Origin: Bacteroidetes/Chlorobi group bacterium ChocPot_Mid
GTDB taxonomy: Bacteria > Bacteroidota > Ignavibacteria > Kapaibacteriales > UBA2268
Direction of reading: 5' to 3'
NCBI GenBank assembly: GCA_003731675.1
Contig: RCNQ01000270.1
Coordinates: 1-13,263 of the forward strand
DNA: 13,263 bases
Shown: piece after piece, positions 1-7,012 of the stretch
Layout: every line of letters begins with the position of its first letter
How positions within the stretch are numbered: the first letter of the stretch is position 1
Made by a program: the position numbers and the translations under genes
The notes under the pieces: model-generated
What the model was told of the DNA's origin: nothing
Seen by the model: the letters and a program-made list of their open reading frames with translations, nothing else
Database searches by the model: none

Positions 1-236
1 CAAGAATGAAATTCTCAGGTGACATCAAAGGTATCAAATGGACATTAGGTGGTTCAGTTGCTCAGTTTGCTAACTCAAATGAAATCAGTATTGACTTCCC
101 GGTTTCAAGTTTCCTTAATGTAAAAGGTTTGAACATTGTTTTCCAGTTGACTAAAATCACAACTTCAGCACAACCTTCAACTTCAAAAAATCAAAAAGAT
201 TTTGAAATCAAATTTAAAGTTGGAGGTAGCTGGTAA
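1..236 (+). CDS. C-terminal end of a probable beta-rich outer-membrane or secreted protein (partial)
   Basis: Only the last 78 or so codons are in the window. The reading frame is open from the first base, so the Met at position 6 is probably internal and the true start lies upstream. I do not recognise the family. The visible part has few charges and alternating polar and hydrophobic residues typical of beta strands. The last residues (F-E-I-K-F-K-V-G-G-S-W) alternate strictly in hydrophobicity and end in Trp. That resembles the C-terminal beta-signal read by the BAM complex in outer-membrane barrels, so a barrel or beta-sandwich envelope protein is my inference. It could also be a soluble beta-sandwich domain. 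The gene ends in TAA 8 nt before the stop of the oppositely oriented small ORF. Confidence 0.55.
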   Translation, partial: RMKFSGDIKGIKWTLGGSVAQFANSNEISIDFPVSSFLNVKGLNIVFQLTKITTSAQPSTSKNQKDFEIKFKVGGSW

Positions 237-281
237 GTTATTACTACCCTATTACCTTATCGCTAACAGAGCAGTAATAAC
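237..281. repeat. 9-bp inverted repeat between converging genes
   Basis: The arms GTTATTACT (237-245) and AGTAATAAC (273-281) are perfect reverse complements separated by 27 nt. The left arm starts right after the stop codon of the first gene. The rest of the element lies in the 3' end of the minus-strand small ORF. It could fold into a long-loop hairpin in either transcript and act as a weak bidirectional terminator. There is no U-tract next to either arm, so that role is uncertain. Confidence 0.35.
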
Positions 282-375
282 ATAACCTTAAAAACCCTGC
301 TTTTGCATTTTGTACAACAAACAAAACTAATATTAACCCTGTAATCATTATAGTATGTAATTTTAACCATTTCAT
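244..375 (-). CDS. Small 43-aa membrane or exported protein candidate
   Basis: A 43-codon ORF runs from ATG (373-375) to TAG (244-246) on the minus strand. AAGGAGGA (reverse complement of 379-386) lies 3 nt before the ATG. It is the best Shine-Dalgarno match in the window and the main reason to believe the ORF. The protein starts M-K-W-L-K, then has one hydrophobic stretch (about residues 9-21: I-M-I-T-G-L-I-L-V-L-F-V-V), then Q-N-A-K-A. A-K-A could be a signal peptidase I site, leaving a roughly 17-residue peptide with two Cys (C-Y-Y-C). Alternatively it is a single-span membrane protein; a hydrophobic stretch followed by F-V-x-Q-N recalls LapA/DUF1049 proteins, but that match is weak. No function can be assigned. 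It may be a remnant or a chance ORF. Confidence 0.4.
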   Translation of the reverse strand: MKWLKLHTIMITGLILVLFVVQNAKAGFLRLCYYCSVSDKVIG

Positions 376-607
376 AAATCCTCCTTAAACAATATTTTTC
401 TTACTCATATTACGTTTTAATGTAAATCTTAGTTACATAACTTAGTTATTACTTTATTTCTTACTCTGGATTAACAAAAATAATAAAAATATTAACTATT
501 AATTATATTAATATGTTTTTTTGATAAATTATTTATGAAAATTTTGTAACTTTTCGAAGCTTTATTTCGTCTAAATAAAAAAAATAGTTAAAATAGAGGA
601 CTTTGTC
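376..607. promoter_or_regulatory. AT-rich divergent spacer with short direct repeats
   Basis: This 232-bp spacer separates the minus-strand small ORF from the VIT-VWA gene and should hold both promoters. I found no RNA gene or convincing ORF. Two short direct repeats are visible: TTTCTTACTC at 397-406 and 457-466 (exactly 60 bp apart), and CTTAGTTA at 428-435 and 441-448 (13-bp period). With this base composition such repeats can occur by chance. I could not place a promoter with confidence: TTGATA at 521-526 has no good -10 partner, and partial matches to the Bacteroidota TAnnTTTG box (e.g. TAACTTTT, 547-554) lack a correctly spaced upstream element. AGAGGA at 595-600 is the ribosome binding site of the gene starting at 608. 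Confidence 0.35.
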
Positions 608-2974
608 ATGAAAAAAATTATTGCTCTTGTCTTATTCCTGATTTTAAATCAGCATATTTCAATTTCTCAAATCAACCTGATTGACAACAATCCTGACACT
701 GATAAAACTTTGTCACCTTACTTTTTAGTCAAATCCAATAATCCTGATGAAGACCAACTTCCGCTTTATTTAACTAAAGCAGAAGTTAATATCGTCGGGG
801 TTATTGCTGATGTCAAAGTTACTCAAATCTATAAAAATAACGGTAAAAATCCATTGGAAGCCATCTACTTCTTTCCTTCATCAACACGCGCCGCTGTTTA
901 CGCAATGACTATGACAATCGGTGACAGAATTTTAAAAGCTGAAATTCAGGAAAGAAAAAAAGCAAGAGAAATATACGAACAAGCAAAAAAAGAAGGCATA
1001 ACAACTTCCTTACTCGAACAACAAAGACCAAATGTCTTCCAGATGAATGTTGCCAATATCATGCCCGGTGATTCCATTATTGTAGAAATGAAATATACAG
1101 AATTACTCGTACCAACAGACAAAACCTACGAATTTGTTTACCCTACTGTCGTTGGTCCTCGTTATTCAAATATATCCGAAAAAAATGCCAATGATAACGA
1201 CAAATTTGTTCAGACACCCTACAAACATGAAGGAGAAAAACCAGATTACAAATTTGATATTAAAATCAACTTATCAACAGGAGTCCCTCTGAACGAAGTT
1301 GTTTGCAAAACACACAAAACCAATATCTCACAAATTTCAGGAAATCAGGCTCTTATTGAACTGGATAAATCTCAGGAATTTTCAGGCAATAAAGACTTCA
1401 TACTTAACTATAAGCTCTCCGGAAATAGAATTGAAACCGGGCTGATACTATCCGAAAATGAAAAAGAAAAATTCTTTCTCCTTATGCTCCAACCACCAAA
1501 AAAAATCGAACCAAATGAAATTCTTCCAAGAGAATATATATTCATTCTCGATGTTTCCGGTTCTATGAATGGCTTCCCAATTGATGTTTCGAAAGAAGTA
1601 GTAAAAAATCTCCTTTCGGAATTAAAACCAAATGAAAAATTCAATATCCTTTTGTTCGCAGGCTCATCTGAAATGCTTTTTGATAAATCAAAAGAAGCTA
1701 ACGACGAAAATCTGAACAAAGCTCTCATAATGCTTGAAGGTATTTACGGTATGGGTGGTACTGAACTATTACCAGCTTTAAAAAAAGTAATTAATTACCC
1801 GAAAGAAAAAGATTTCTCAAGAACTATTTTAATCCTCACAGACGGATATGTTCCAGTCGAAGCAGAAGCCTTTGACCTTATAAAAAACAATTTACAAAAT
1901 TCAAATGTCTTCACTTTTGGAATCGGTAACAGCGTGAACAGGTTACTTATCGAAGGTATGGCTCGTGCCGGTCAAGGTGAATCCTTTATAATAACAAATA
2001 AAAATGATGCTAAACAACAAGCAGAGAAATTCTTCAATTACATCAAATCCCCGATTATGACTAACATCAACATTGATTTTGGAAAATTCGAAACCTACGA
2101 TGTTGAACCCGAAAAAATCCCCGATGTTTTCGCAGACAGACCAATTATAATCTTCGGTAAGTGGCGTGATGTCGCTGATGGTACCATAAGGGTTTCAGGT
2201 ATGTACGCAAAAAAGAAATTCTATGTTGATATAGATATCCTGAAATTCGGAACAAAAGTTTATAATGATGCTTTAAAATATCTTTGGGCAAGAAACAAAA
2301 TTACAAACTTAAATGACTATGCTTCTCTCAGCCAAAAAGAGTTATATAAATCCCAAATCACTAAATTAGGATTAAATTACAATTTACTCACAGACTACAC
2401 TTCCTTTGTTGCTGTAGATTATCTGAAAAGAAATAAAAACGGCAAAATCGTTACTGTCAAACAAACCTTGCCACTTCCTGAAGGAGTTTCTGACCAAGCT
2501 GTCGGAGATGCAAATATGTATATGAAAAGTGCTCAAGGCTCTGCATCTTCTCCCCCGCTTTCTAAAAGTCAAATTAATAAATTAATAACTAGTGGTAATT
2601 ACATGAAACAATTAGCTATCATGAAAGATATCGAAGTCGAACAGAAAATACAAGAAATCAAATTATCTCATGACCCATTGTTCAATATCGAAGATATTCA
2701 AAATAACATCATTTATCCTGAGGAAGCAAGAAAAGAAGGAATCGAAGGAAAAGTTGTCATAAGGGCTTTAATTGACAGTCAGGGAAAACCAACAAACATC
2801 AAAGTAATTTACTCGGACAACACAATTTTGGATTCAGCCGCTATTCAGGCAATATTAAAATCCACTTTTACTCCGGCTACTATTGCAGATAAACCTACAT
2901 CCGCATGGGTTACTATTCCAATACAATTTAAATTAAACAAAAATTCTGAGGGTCTCAAAGAAGAAAAAAAATAA
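608..2974 (+). CDS. Secreted VIT-VWA protein with C-terminal TonB domain
   Basis: This 788-aa envelope protein opens with a signal sequence (M-K-K, then hydrophobic to about residue 14; likely cut after I-S-I-S, leaving Q21). A VIT (vault/inter-alpha-trypsin) domain spans about 40-165. A von Willebrand A domain spans about 308-475 with a complete metal-binding MIDAS: D315-x-S317-x-S319, T385 and D412 (T-D-G). The following region (about 500-610) has the usual VIT/VWA tail, including L-W-A-R and Y-T-S-F-V-A-V-D. After a short linker, residues about 698-777 form a TonB C-terminal domain (Y-P-E-E-A-R, G-I-E-G-K-V, F-T-P-A, final P-I-Q-F-K-L). ATG 608 is preceded by AGAGGA with 7-nt spacing. It has no sortase motif or C-terminal anchor, unlike sortase-processed VIT/VWA proteins. 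Metal-dependent protein binding in the periplasm or at the outer membrane is likely; the partner is unknown. Confidence 0.88.
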   Translation: MKKIIALVLFLILNQHISISQINLIDNNPDTDKTLSPYFLVKSNNPDEDQLPLYLTKAEVNIVGVIADVKVTQIYKNNGKNPLEAIYFFPSSTRAAVYAMTMTIGDRILKAEIQERKKAREIYEQAKKEGITTSLLEQQRPNVFQMNVANIMPGDSIIVEMKYTELLVPTDKTYEFVYPTVVGPRYSNISEKNANDNDKFVQTPYKHEGEKPDYKFDIKINLSTGVPLNEVVCKTHKTNISQISGNQALIELDKSQEFSGNKDFILNYKLSGNRIETGLILSENEKEKFFLLMLQPPKKIEPNEILPREYIFILDVSGSMNGFPIDVSKEVVKNLLSELKPNEKFNILLFAGSSEMLFDKSKEANDENLNKALIMLEGIYGMGGTELLPALKKVINYPKEKDFSRTILILTDGYVPVEAEAFDLIKNNLQNSNVFTFGIGNSVNRLLIEGMARAGQGESFIITNKNDAKQQAEKFFNYIKSPIMTNINIDFGKFETYDVEPEKIPDVFADRPIIIFGKWRDVADGTIRVSGMYAKKKFYVDIDILKFGTKVYNDALKYLWARNKITNLNDYASLSQKELYKSQITKLGLNYNLLTDYTSFVAVDYLKRNKNGKIVTVKQTLPLPEGVSDQAVGDANMYMKSAQGSASSPPLSKSQINKLITSGNYMKQLAIMKDIEVEQKIQEIKLSHDPLFNIEDIQNNIIYPEEARKEGIEGKVVIRALIDSQGKPTNIKVIYSDNTILDSAAIQAILKSTFTPATIADKPTSAWVTIPIQFKLNKNSEGLKEEKK

Positions 2975-2982
2975 TCATTTTT

Positions 2983-3000
2983 TGGTTTTCTTGAAAATCA
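2983..3000 (+). terminator. Weak hairpin after the VIT-VWA gene
   Basis: TGGTTTT (2983-2989) can pair with AAAATCA (2994-3000) around a CTTG loop, giving 7 pairs including one G-U. It starts 9 nt after the stop. The following bases (TAGCTATTTTAAC) are only moderately T-rich, so this is a weak intrinsic terminator at best. Confidence 0.25.
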
Positions 3001-3046
3001 TAGCTATTTTAACAAATAATATATTATTCATATAATAATTTATTAA

Positions 3047-3068
3047 AAATCCTTACTTATAAGGATTT
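3047..3068. repeat. Perfect 8-bp hairpin upstream of the TTG-start gene
   Basis: AAATCCTT (3047-3054) and AAGGATTT (3061-3068) are exact reverse complements around a 6-nt loop (ACTTAT). The element ends 16 nt before the ribosome binding site of the gene at 3098. On the minus strand the hairpin is followed by TTTTTAATAAATTATT, so it has terminator shape only in the direction opposite to the flanking genes. It could instead be an operator or a 5'-UTR hairpin. TAATTTTG (3077-3084) matches the Bacteroidota -7 consensus TAnnTTTG but lies unusually close to the start. Confidence 0.4.
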
Positions 3069-3097
3069 CGAATCTATAATTTTGTGGAGAAAAATAT

Positions 3098-4834
3098 TTG
3101 AGCTGGGCATTAATTAAAATATCTCAAAATCTGTCAAGTGCAGATAATGATTTCAAATTCAGTAATTCATTATTCACATATTCTGACCACGGATTATCTA
3201 TCCGAACAGGAGGAAACCCAAAAACCTGTTTAAGCTACTTAGACAATCAAACAAATTCAGGATTTCTGATATTAGGTGTTCTAATAGATAAAAACATTGG
3301 CATATTAAATCTCTCCGATATCGAAAATTGGAAACACAAACTGGATAATTTCCATCCCCAAAACTTTGACGGTCATTTCATCATCATCAAATGGAATCAA
3401 AACAATATCCACATCTTTTCCGATATCTTAGGACTTCGTGATATATACCTTTATCGTAATTCATCGGAAATCATACTAGCAACAAACCCACTACATTTAA
3501 AAAATTATACAGAATTAAAAATTGATTTCAACACCTTTGGTTCACGATGGCTTCTATTTAATCAAATTTCCACTGATAGTGTTTTCCAAAATATCGTAAG
3601 AATCTCATCTGGCAATTCTTTACAAATTGATAGACACACTCTTGAAATTAAGAAAAAAAAATACGATTTCAACCCAAGTTATAATTCTGATTTTATTAAT
3701 GAAGATTTCGAAGCTACTTTAAAAAATATAATAGAATTACCACTTTCACAAAACAATAAATTATCCCTGAGTCTTTCTGGTGGCTTAGACTCAAGACTAC
3801 TCCTTTCTTATCTTCTGAACAATAAATCTTCGGACTGGTCTGTTCACACATTCGGGGCAATTAACAATCCCGACAGAATCATTGCCGAACAAATCATAAG
3901 CACTTTCAACATTAAAAATGAAATCATCAGCAATGTTTTACCCGACAAAGATGAACTTATCAAAGAAATTGAGGAATACTCTTCATTTACTATGGCTTCC
4001 TATCCTTCATCAGACATTATCCAACTACTAAACTATAAACCATTGCAAGGTAAATTTGAAGTTATTATTGACGGTGGATTCGGAGAAATCTGGAGACGTC
4101 AGTTCCTTAATCGCCTCTATTTTTTCGGCAAAAATGTAATTCAAAATAAAAATTTCTCCGAAATAATCAGACACCTCACATTACCAAAAGCAGATATATT
4201 CAACAACGATACTCAAAAAGAATTTCACTCAGGAACAATTCGGCAACTTGAAGAAATTACAAATCAATTACCCGACCCCTCGGAAATTGGTATTGCCAAC
4301 TGGTTAGACCTCTTTTCAATTAAAACCCGTTTACCAAATTTATATGCACAGGAGCAAATCAGATTAGACCATAGCATAATTAACTTTATGCCTTTTGCCC
4401 AATTGTCTCTATTAAATTATTTGTTCACATTAAATATCAATAAAAGAAAAAATTCAAGACTCATCAAAAAACTCATTAAATCAAATAATTACAGACTGAC
4501 AAAAATCCCTTTAACCAAAAACGATGTAATATATCCCTTCGATACCTCATCATTGATTTTAGCCGTTATTTTAAAAATCAATAAAAAAACAAAAAAATTA
4601 GACATTGATGAAACAAAAAATCAATTCTTCAAGACACTTTCCGAATTTACTGGCGATTTAATAAACTCTAAAAATGTTAAAGAATATTACGCCTATGATT
4701 ACAAAAAAATATCCCTGATTTATAACAATTATATCAAAAATCCCGATATTTACCATGCACAATTAGATTGGTTTCTTGCCTTTGAATTTTTTAGACAAAC
4801 TCTAAACAATAAATCTAAAACTCAAACTGTGTAA
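3098..4834 (+). CDS. Asparagine-synthetase-like ATP-pyrophosphatase protein lacking the glutaminase Cys
   Basis: This 578-aa protein has the two-domain layout of asparagine synthetase B. The N-terminal half (about 1-190) resembles a class-II glutamine amidotransferase: F-D-G-H-F near 90-94 and L-G-L-R-D-I-Y-L-Y near 111-119, in the place of R-D-x-x-G-x-x-P-L-Y-Y. The C-terminal half carries the PP-loop S-G-G-L-D-S (227-232), the ATP site for adenylation and PPi release, and D-G-G-F-G-E (325-330) near the expected acidic loop. The start is TTG, with TGGAGA (3085-3090) 7 nt upstream. An in-frame TAA at 3077-3079 rules out any earlier ATG. Residue 2 is Ser, not the Cys nucleophile of active glutaminase domains, and the first Cys is C44. 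It therefore probably uses free ammonia or another amine, as beta-lactam synthetases and lasso-peptide cyclases do with related folds. Substrate unknown; the neighbours give no hint. Confidence 0.8.
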   Translation: MSWALIKISQNLSSADNDFKFSNSLFTYSDHGLSIRTGGNPKTCLSYLDNQTNSGFLILGVLIDKNIGILNLSDIENWKHKLDNFHPQNFDGHFIIIKWNQNNIHIFSDILGLRDIYLYRNSSEIILATNPLHLKNYTELKIDFNTFGSRWLLFNQISTDSVFQNIVRISSGNSLQIDRHTLEIKKKKYDFNPSYNSDFINEDFEATLKNIIELPLSQNNKLSLSLSGGLDSRLLLSYLLNNKSSDWSVHTFGAINNPDRIIAEQIISTFNIKNEIISNVLPDKDELIKEIEEYSSFTMASYPSSDIIQLLNYKPLQGKFEVIIDGGFGEIWRRQFLNRLYFFGKNVIQNKNFSEIIRHLTLPKADIFNNDTQKEFHSGTIRQLEEITNQLPDPSEIGIANWLDLFSIKTRLPNLYAQEQIRLDHSIINFMPFAQLSLLNYLFTLNINKRKNSRLIKKLIKSNNYRLTKIPLTKNDVIYPFDTSSLILAVILKINKKTKKLDIDETKNQFFKTLSEFTGDLINSKNVKEYYAYDYKKISLIYNNYIKNPDIYHAQLDWFLAFEFFRQTLNNKSKTQTV

Positions 4835-4850
4835 AATCCTCCTCACTATC

Positions 4851-4871
4851 TTAATATTTTTAGAATATTAA
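4851..4871 (+). terminator. AT-only hairpin after the Asn-synthetase-like gene
   Basis: TTAATATT (4851-4858) and AATATTAA (4864-4871) form a perfect 8-bp stem with a 5-nt loop, 16 nt after the stop. A T-rich stretch (TAATTATTTCTG) follows. The stem has no G-C pairs and would be weak, but the position suits a terminator. Confidence 0.35.
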
Positions 4872-4925
4872 TAATTATTTCTGCTTTAATCCATAATTTC
4901 TTTAAAAATAATTTTAAACAAAACA

Positions 4926-4954
4926 TTGATTTTATTAAGTTTGTATCATATTAT
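4926..4954 (+). promoter_or_regulatory. Candidate sigma-70-type promoter for gltX
   Basis: TTGATT (4926-4931) and TATTAT (4949-4954) match the -35 (4/6) and -10 (5/6) consensus with an ideal 17-bp spacer. Transcription would start near 4961, leaving a leader of about 18 nt before the gltX ATG. The region is so AT-rich that chance matches are common, and primary sigma factors of Bacteroidota prefer different boxes. Confidence 0.35.
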
Positions 4955-4978
4955 TAACATGAATGGCATAAAGATAAA

Positions 4979-6430
4979 ATGACAATAAGAGTAAGATTTG
5001 CACCCTCTCCAACTGGCTTTTTGCACGTTGGAGGTTTAAGAACTGCTTTGTACAACTACCTGTTTGCCAAGCACCATCAAGGTAAACTGATATTAAGAAT
5101 TGAGGATACTGACAGAAGCAGATTCGTCGAAAATGCTACTGACAACCTTATCAACTCTCTTTCTTGGGCTGGTATCTCATTTGACGAAGGACCCATACAA
5201 GGTGGTGATTTCGGACCATATTTACAATCAGAACGATTACCTCTTTACAAAAAGTTTGCCGATGTCTTAATCCAAAAAGATGAAGCATATTACGCTTTTG
5301 ACTCAGAACAAGAAATCGAAGAAATGAGGAACAGACTTTCAGCCGAAAAAAAAGACCCAAAATATGATAGAATGTCAATGAAAAACAGCTTGACTATTAA
5401 TGATAATTCGGTGAAAGAATGGATTAACTCAGGTAAACCTTACGTCATTCGACTTAAAATCCCCGAAACCGGCAATGTTGTCTTTAATGACATTATCAGA
5501 GGTGAAGTATCCGTTCCTTGCAAAGATATTGATGACCAGGTTCTCATTAAATCAGACGGTTTCCCCACTTACCACCTGGCAAACGTCGTTGACGACCACC
5601 TGATGCAAATTTCACACGTTATCAGAGGTGAGGAATGGTTGCCTTCAACACCCAAACATGTATTATTATACAAAGCATTCGAATGGGATATGCCTGCTTT
5701 TGCACACCTGCCCCTACTCCTGAACAAGGACAAAACAAAACTTAGCAAAAGGCAAGGTAGTGTCGCAGTTGAAGATTTCATTGAAAAAGGATATTTAAAA
5801 GATGCATTTGTCAATTTCATTGCTCTGCTCGGCTGGAACCCGACTTCCGACCGTGAAATTTACGAAATTAAAGAACTTATTGAACTTTTCAACCTGGAAA
5901 AAGTCAACAAAGGCGGAGCTGTCTTTGATACTCAAAAGCTTGACTGGATGAACGCTCAATATCTTAGAAAATTACCTGTCGGGCAACTCTGCGAAATGCT
6001 CGAAAATGAACTTATTAAAAGGAATTTCCCTGTCAAAGAAAAAGAATATTTAGAAAAAGTAATTAAATTATTTATCGAAAGAGTTAATTTCATCAACGAA
6101 ATTCCCGAGATAGCTGACTATATGTTCCGACCTCCTGAAGAATTTGACGAAAACTTAAAAATTAAAGAATGGAAACAGGATTCACCGCAAATAATTAAGC
6201 TATATTTGGAAACAATCAATAATACCAGCGAATTTTCGCACGATACACTTTATCAAATTACAAAACAATTCTGTGACGAAAATAATTTAAAACTTAAAAA
6301 TATCGCCCAATTATTAAGACTGATGATAACCGGAAAATCAGCAGGTGCCGGAATGTTTGAAACAATGGAAGTTATTGGCAAAAAAATTGTAATCGAAAGA
6401 ATCGAAAATTTTTTAAAAAATCATTCGTAA
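4979..6430 (+). CDS. gltX: Glutamate--tRNA ligase (GluRS)
   Basis: This cytoplasmic class-I aminoacyl-tRNA synthetase charges tRNA-Glu with glutamate using ATP. It has 483 aa, a normal family length. The ATP-binding H-V-G-G (16-19, the HIGH signature) sits in P-S-P-T-G-F-L-H-V-G-G, and K-L-S-K-R (254-258) is the KMSKS loop. R-G-E-E-W-L-P-S-T (216-224) is typical of GluRS. The C-terminal anticodon-binding part ends with G-K-S-A-G-A-G-M-F near 452-460. The Cys/His zinc site found near residues 98-127 of the E. coli enzyme is absent (the region reads Y-Y-A-F-D-S), as in zinc-free GluRS. Whether it also charges tRNA-Gln cannot be told here. ATG 4979 has no clear Shine-Dalgarno, but it starts exactly at the conserved R-V-R-F-A-P-S-P-T-G beginning. 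Confidence 0.96.
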   Translation: MTIRVRFAPSPTGFLHVGGLRTALYNYLFAKHHQGKLILRIEDTDRSRFVENATDNLINSLSWAGISFDEGPIQGGDFGPYLQSERLPLYKKFADVLIQKDEAYYAFDSEQEIEEMRNRLSAEKKDPKYDRMSMKNSLTINDNSVKEWINSGKPYVIRLKIPETGNVVFNDIIRGEVSVPCKDIDDQVLIKSDGFPTYHLANVVDDHLMQISHVIRGEEWLPSTPKHVLLYKAFEWDMPAFAHLPLLLNKDKTKLSKRQGSVAVEDFIEKGYLKDAFVNFIALLGWNPTSDREIYEIKELIELFNLEKVNKGGAVFDTQKLDWMNAQYLRKLPVGQLCEMLENELIKRNFPVKEKEYLEKVIKLFIERVNFINEIPEIADYMFRPPEEFDENLKIKEWKQDSPQIIKLYLETINNTSEFSHDTLYQITKQFCDENNLKLKNIAQLLRLMITGKSAGAGMFETMEVIGKKIVIERIENFLKNHS

Positions 6431-6444
6431 TAAGTTATGAATGA
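6421..6444. terminator. Hairpin over the gltX stop codon
   Basis: TCATTCGTAA (6421-6430) pairs with TTATGAATGA (6435-6444) around a 4-nt TAAG loop, giving 10 pairs including one G-U. The left arm contains the gltX TAA stop. Downstream on the + strand is TAAAAAATG, not a U-tract; on the minus strand the hairpin is followed by TTTTTT. It is a poor + strand terminator by the usual rule. It could attenuate read-through into the lipoprotein gene or protect the gltX mRNA 3' end. Confidence 0.35.
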
Positions 6445-6488
6445 TAAAAAATGATTAATTTGTATTTTTTATTTATTGGAAAATCTAA

Positions 6489-6998
6489 ATGCAGAAAATG
6501 TTAATTATATTTACTATGGTTTTATTTGTTGCTTGCGGAACATCAACAAAAACCACAAAAACAACCTGTATCAATGAAAAAATGAAAGATTTAACATTGA
6601 GATGGGGAGGGCATAACTACAAAACAAATGCCCTTTCCGGTTGGCAAATTGATGGTAGTTTAAATGTCTTCACATTCATCAAAGACAGCTTAAACCCCAA
6701 CTTCACAACCAAATTAATTGGTACTATCGATACTAACAAATTCTGTGAAATTCTTTCAAAAACTAAGAAAGTATTTGTAGAAATTCAAGCACTTAATGCC
6801 CCAGGAGACAGTTCGCATTTTGTTGAATATATCCATCCTTCAACTAACACAAACCTTAGGGCTGTCTGGAACATGCGTTTTAAAACATTCGGCAGTACAG
6901 AATTCCGTGAAATTTTCGATACTCTGAATGCATTAATTAACAATGAAAAGTATTTTTTCCCAAAAAAGGGATTAACCCCTGATAATTCAGTAAAATAA
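6489..6998 (+). CDS. Lipoprotein of unknown function
   Basis: This 169-aa protein has a lipoprotein signal: M-Q-K start, hydrophobic core, and F-V-A-C-G lipobox, so Cys16 should be lipidated and the protein anchored to a membrane. F at -3 is less usual than L. A Thr/Lys/Ser linker follows (residues 17-27). The mature part contains L-R-W-G-G-H-N-Y (about 37-44), mixed beta and helical segments, and several aromatics. I do not recognise the family. ATG 6489 has a weak GGA upstream (in TTGGAAAA, 6476-6483); an internal ATG at 6498 would give an even shorter signal. It begins 58 nt after gltX and ends 14 nt before the sigma-54 activator, so co-transcription with that regulator is likely. A link to envelope sensing is only a guess. 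Confidence 0.7.
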   Translation: MQKMLIIFTMVLFVACGTSTKTTKTTCINEKMKDLTLRWGGHNYKTNALSGWQIDGSLNVFTFIKDSLNPNFTTKLIGTIDTNKFCEILSKTKKVFVEIQALNAPGDSSHFVEYIHPSTNTNLRAVWNMRFKTFGSTEFREIFDTLNALINNEKYFFPKKGLTPDNSVK

Positions 6999-7012
6999 TT
7001 TGAAGGTGAAAA

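Noticed and set aside
1408..1728. A 106-codon minus-strand open frame inside the VIT-VWA gene
   Set aside because: It lies opposite strongly conserved VIT-VWA coding sequence, has no ribosome site or recognisable motif, and is Ser/Phe-rich as expected from reading Lys/Glu-rich codons backwards.
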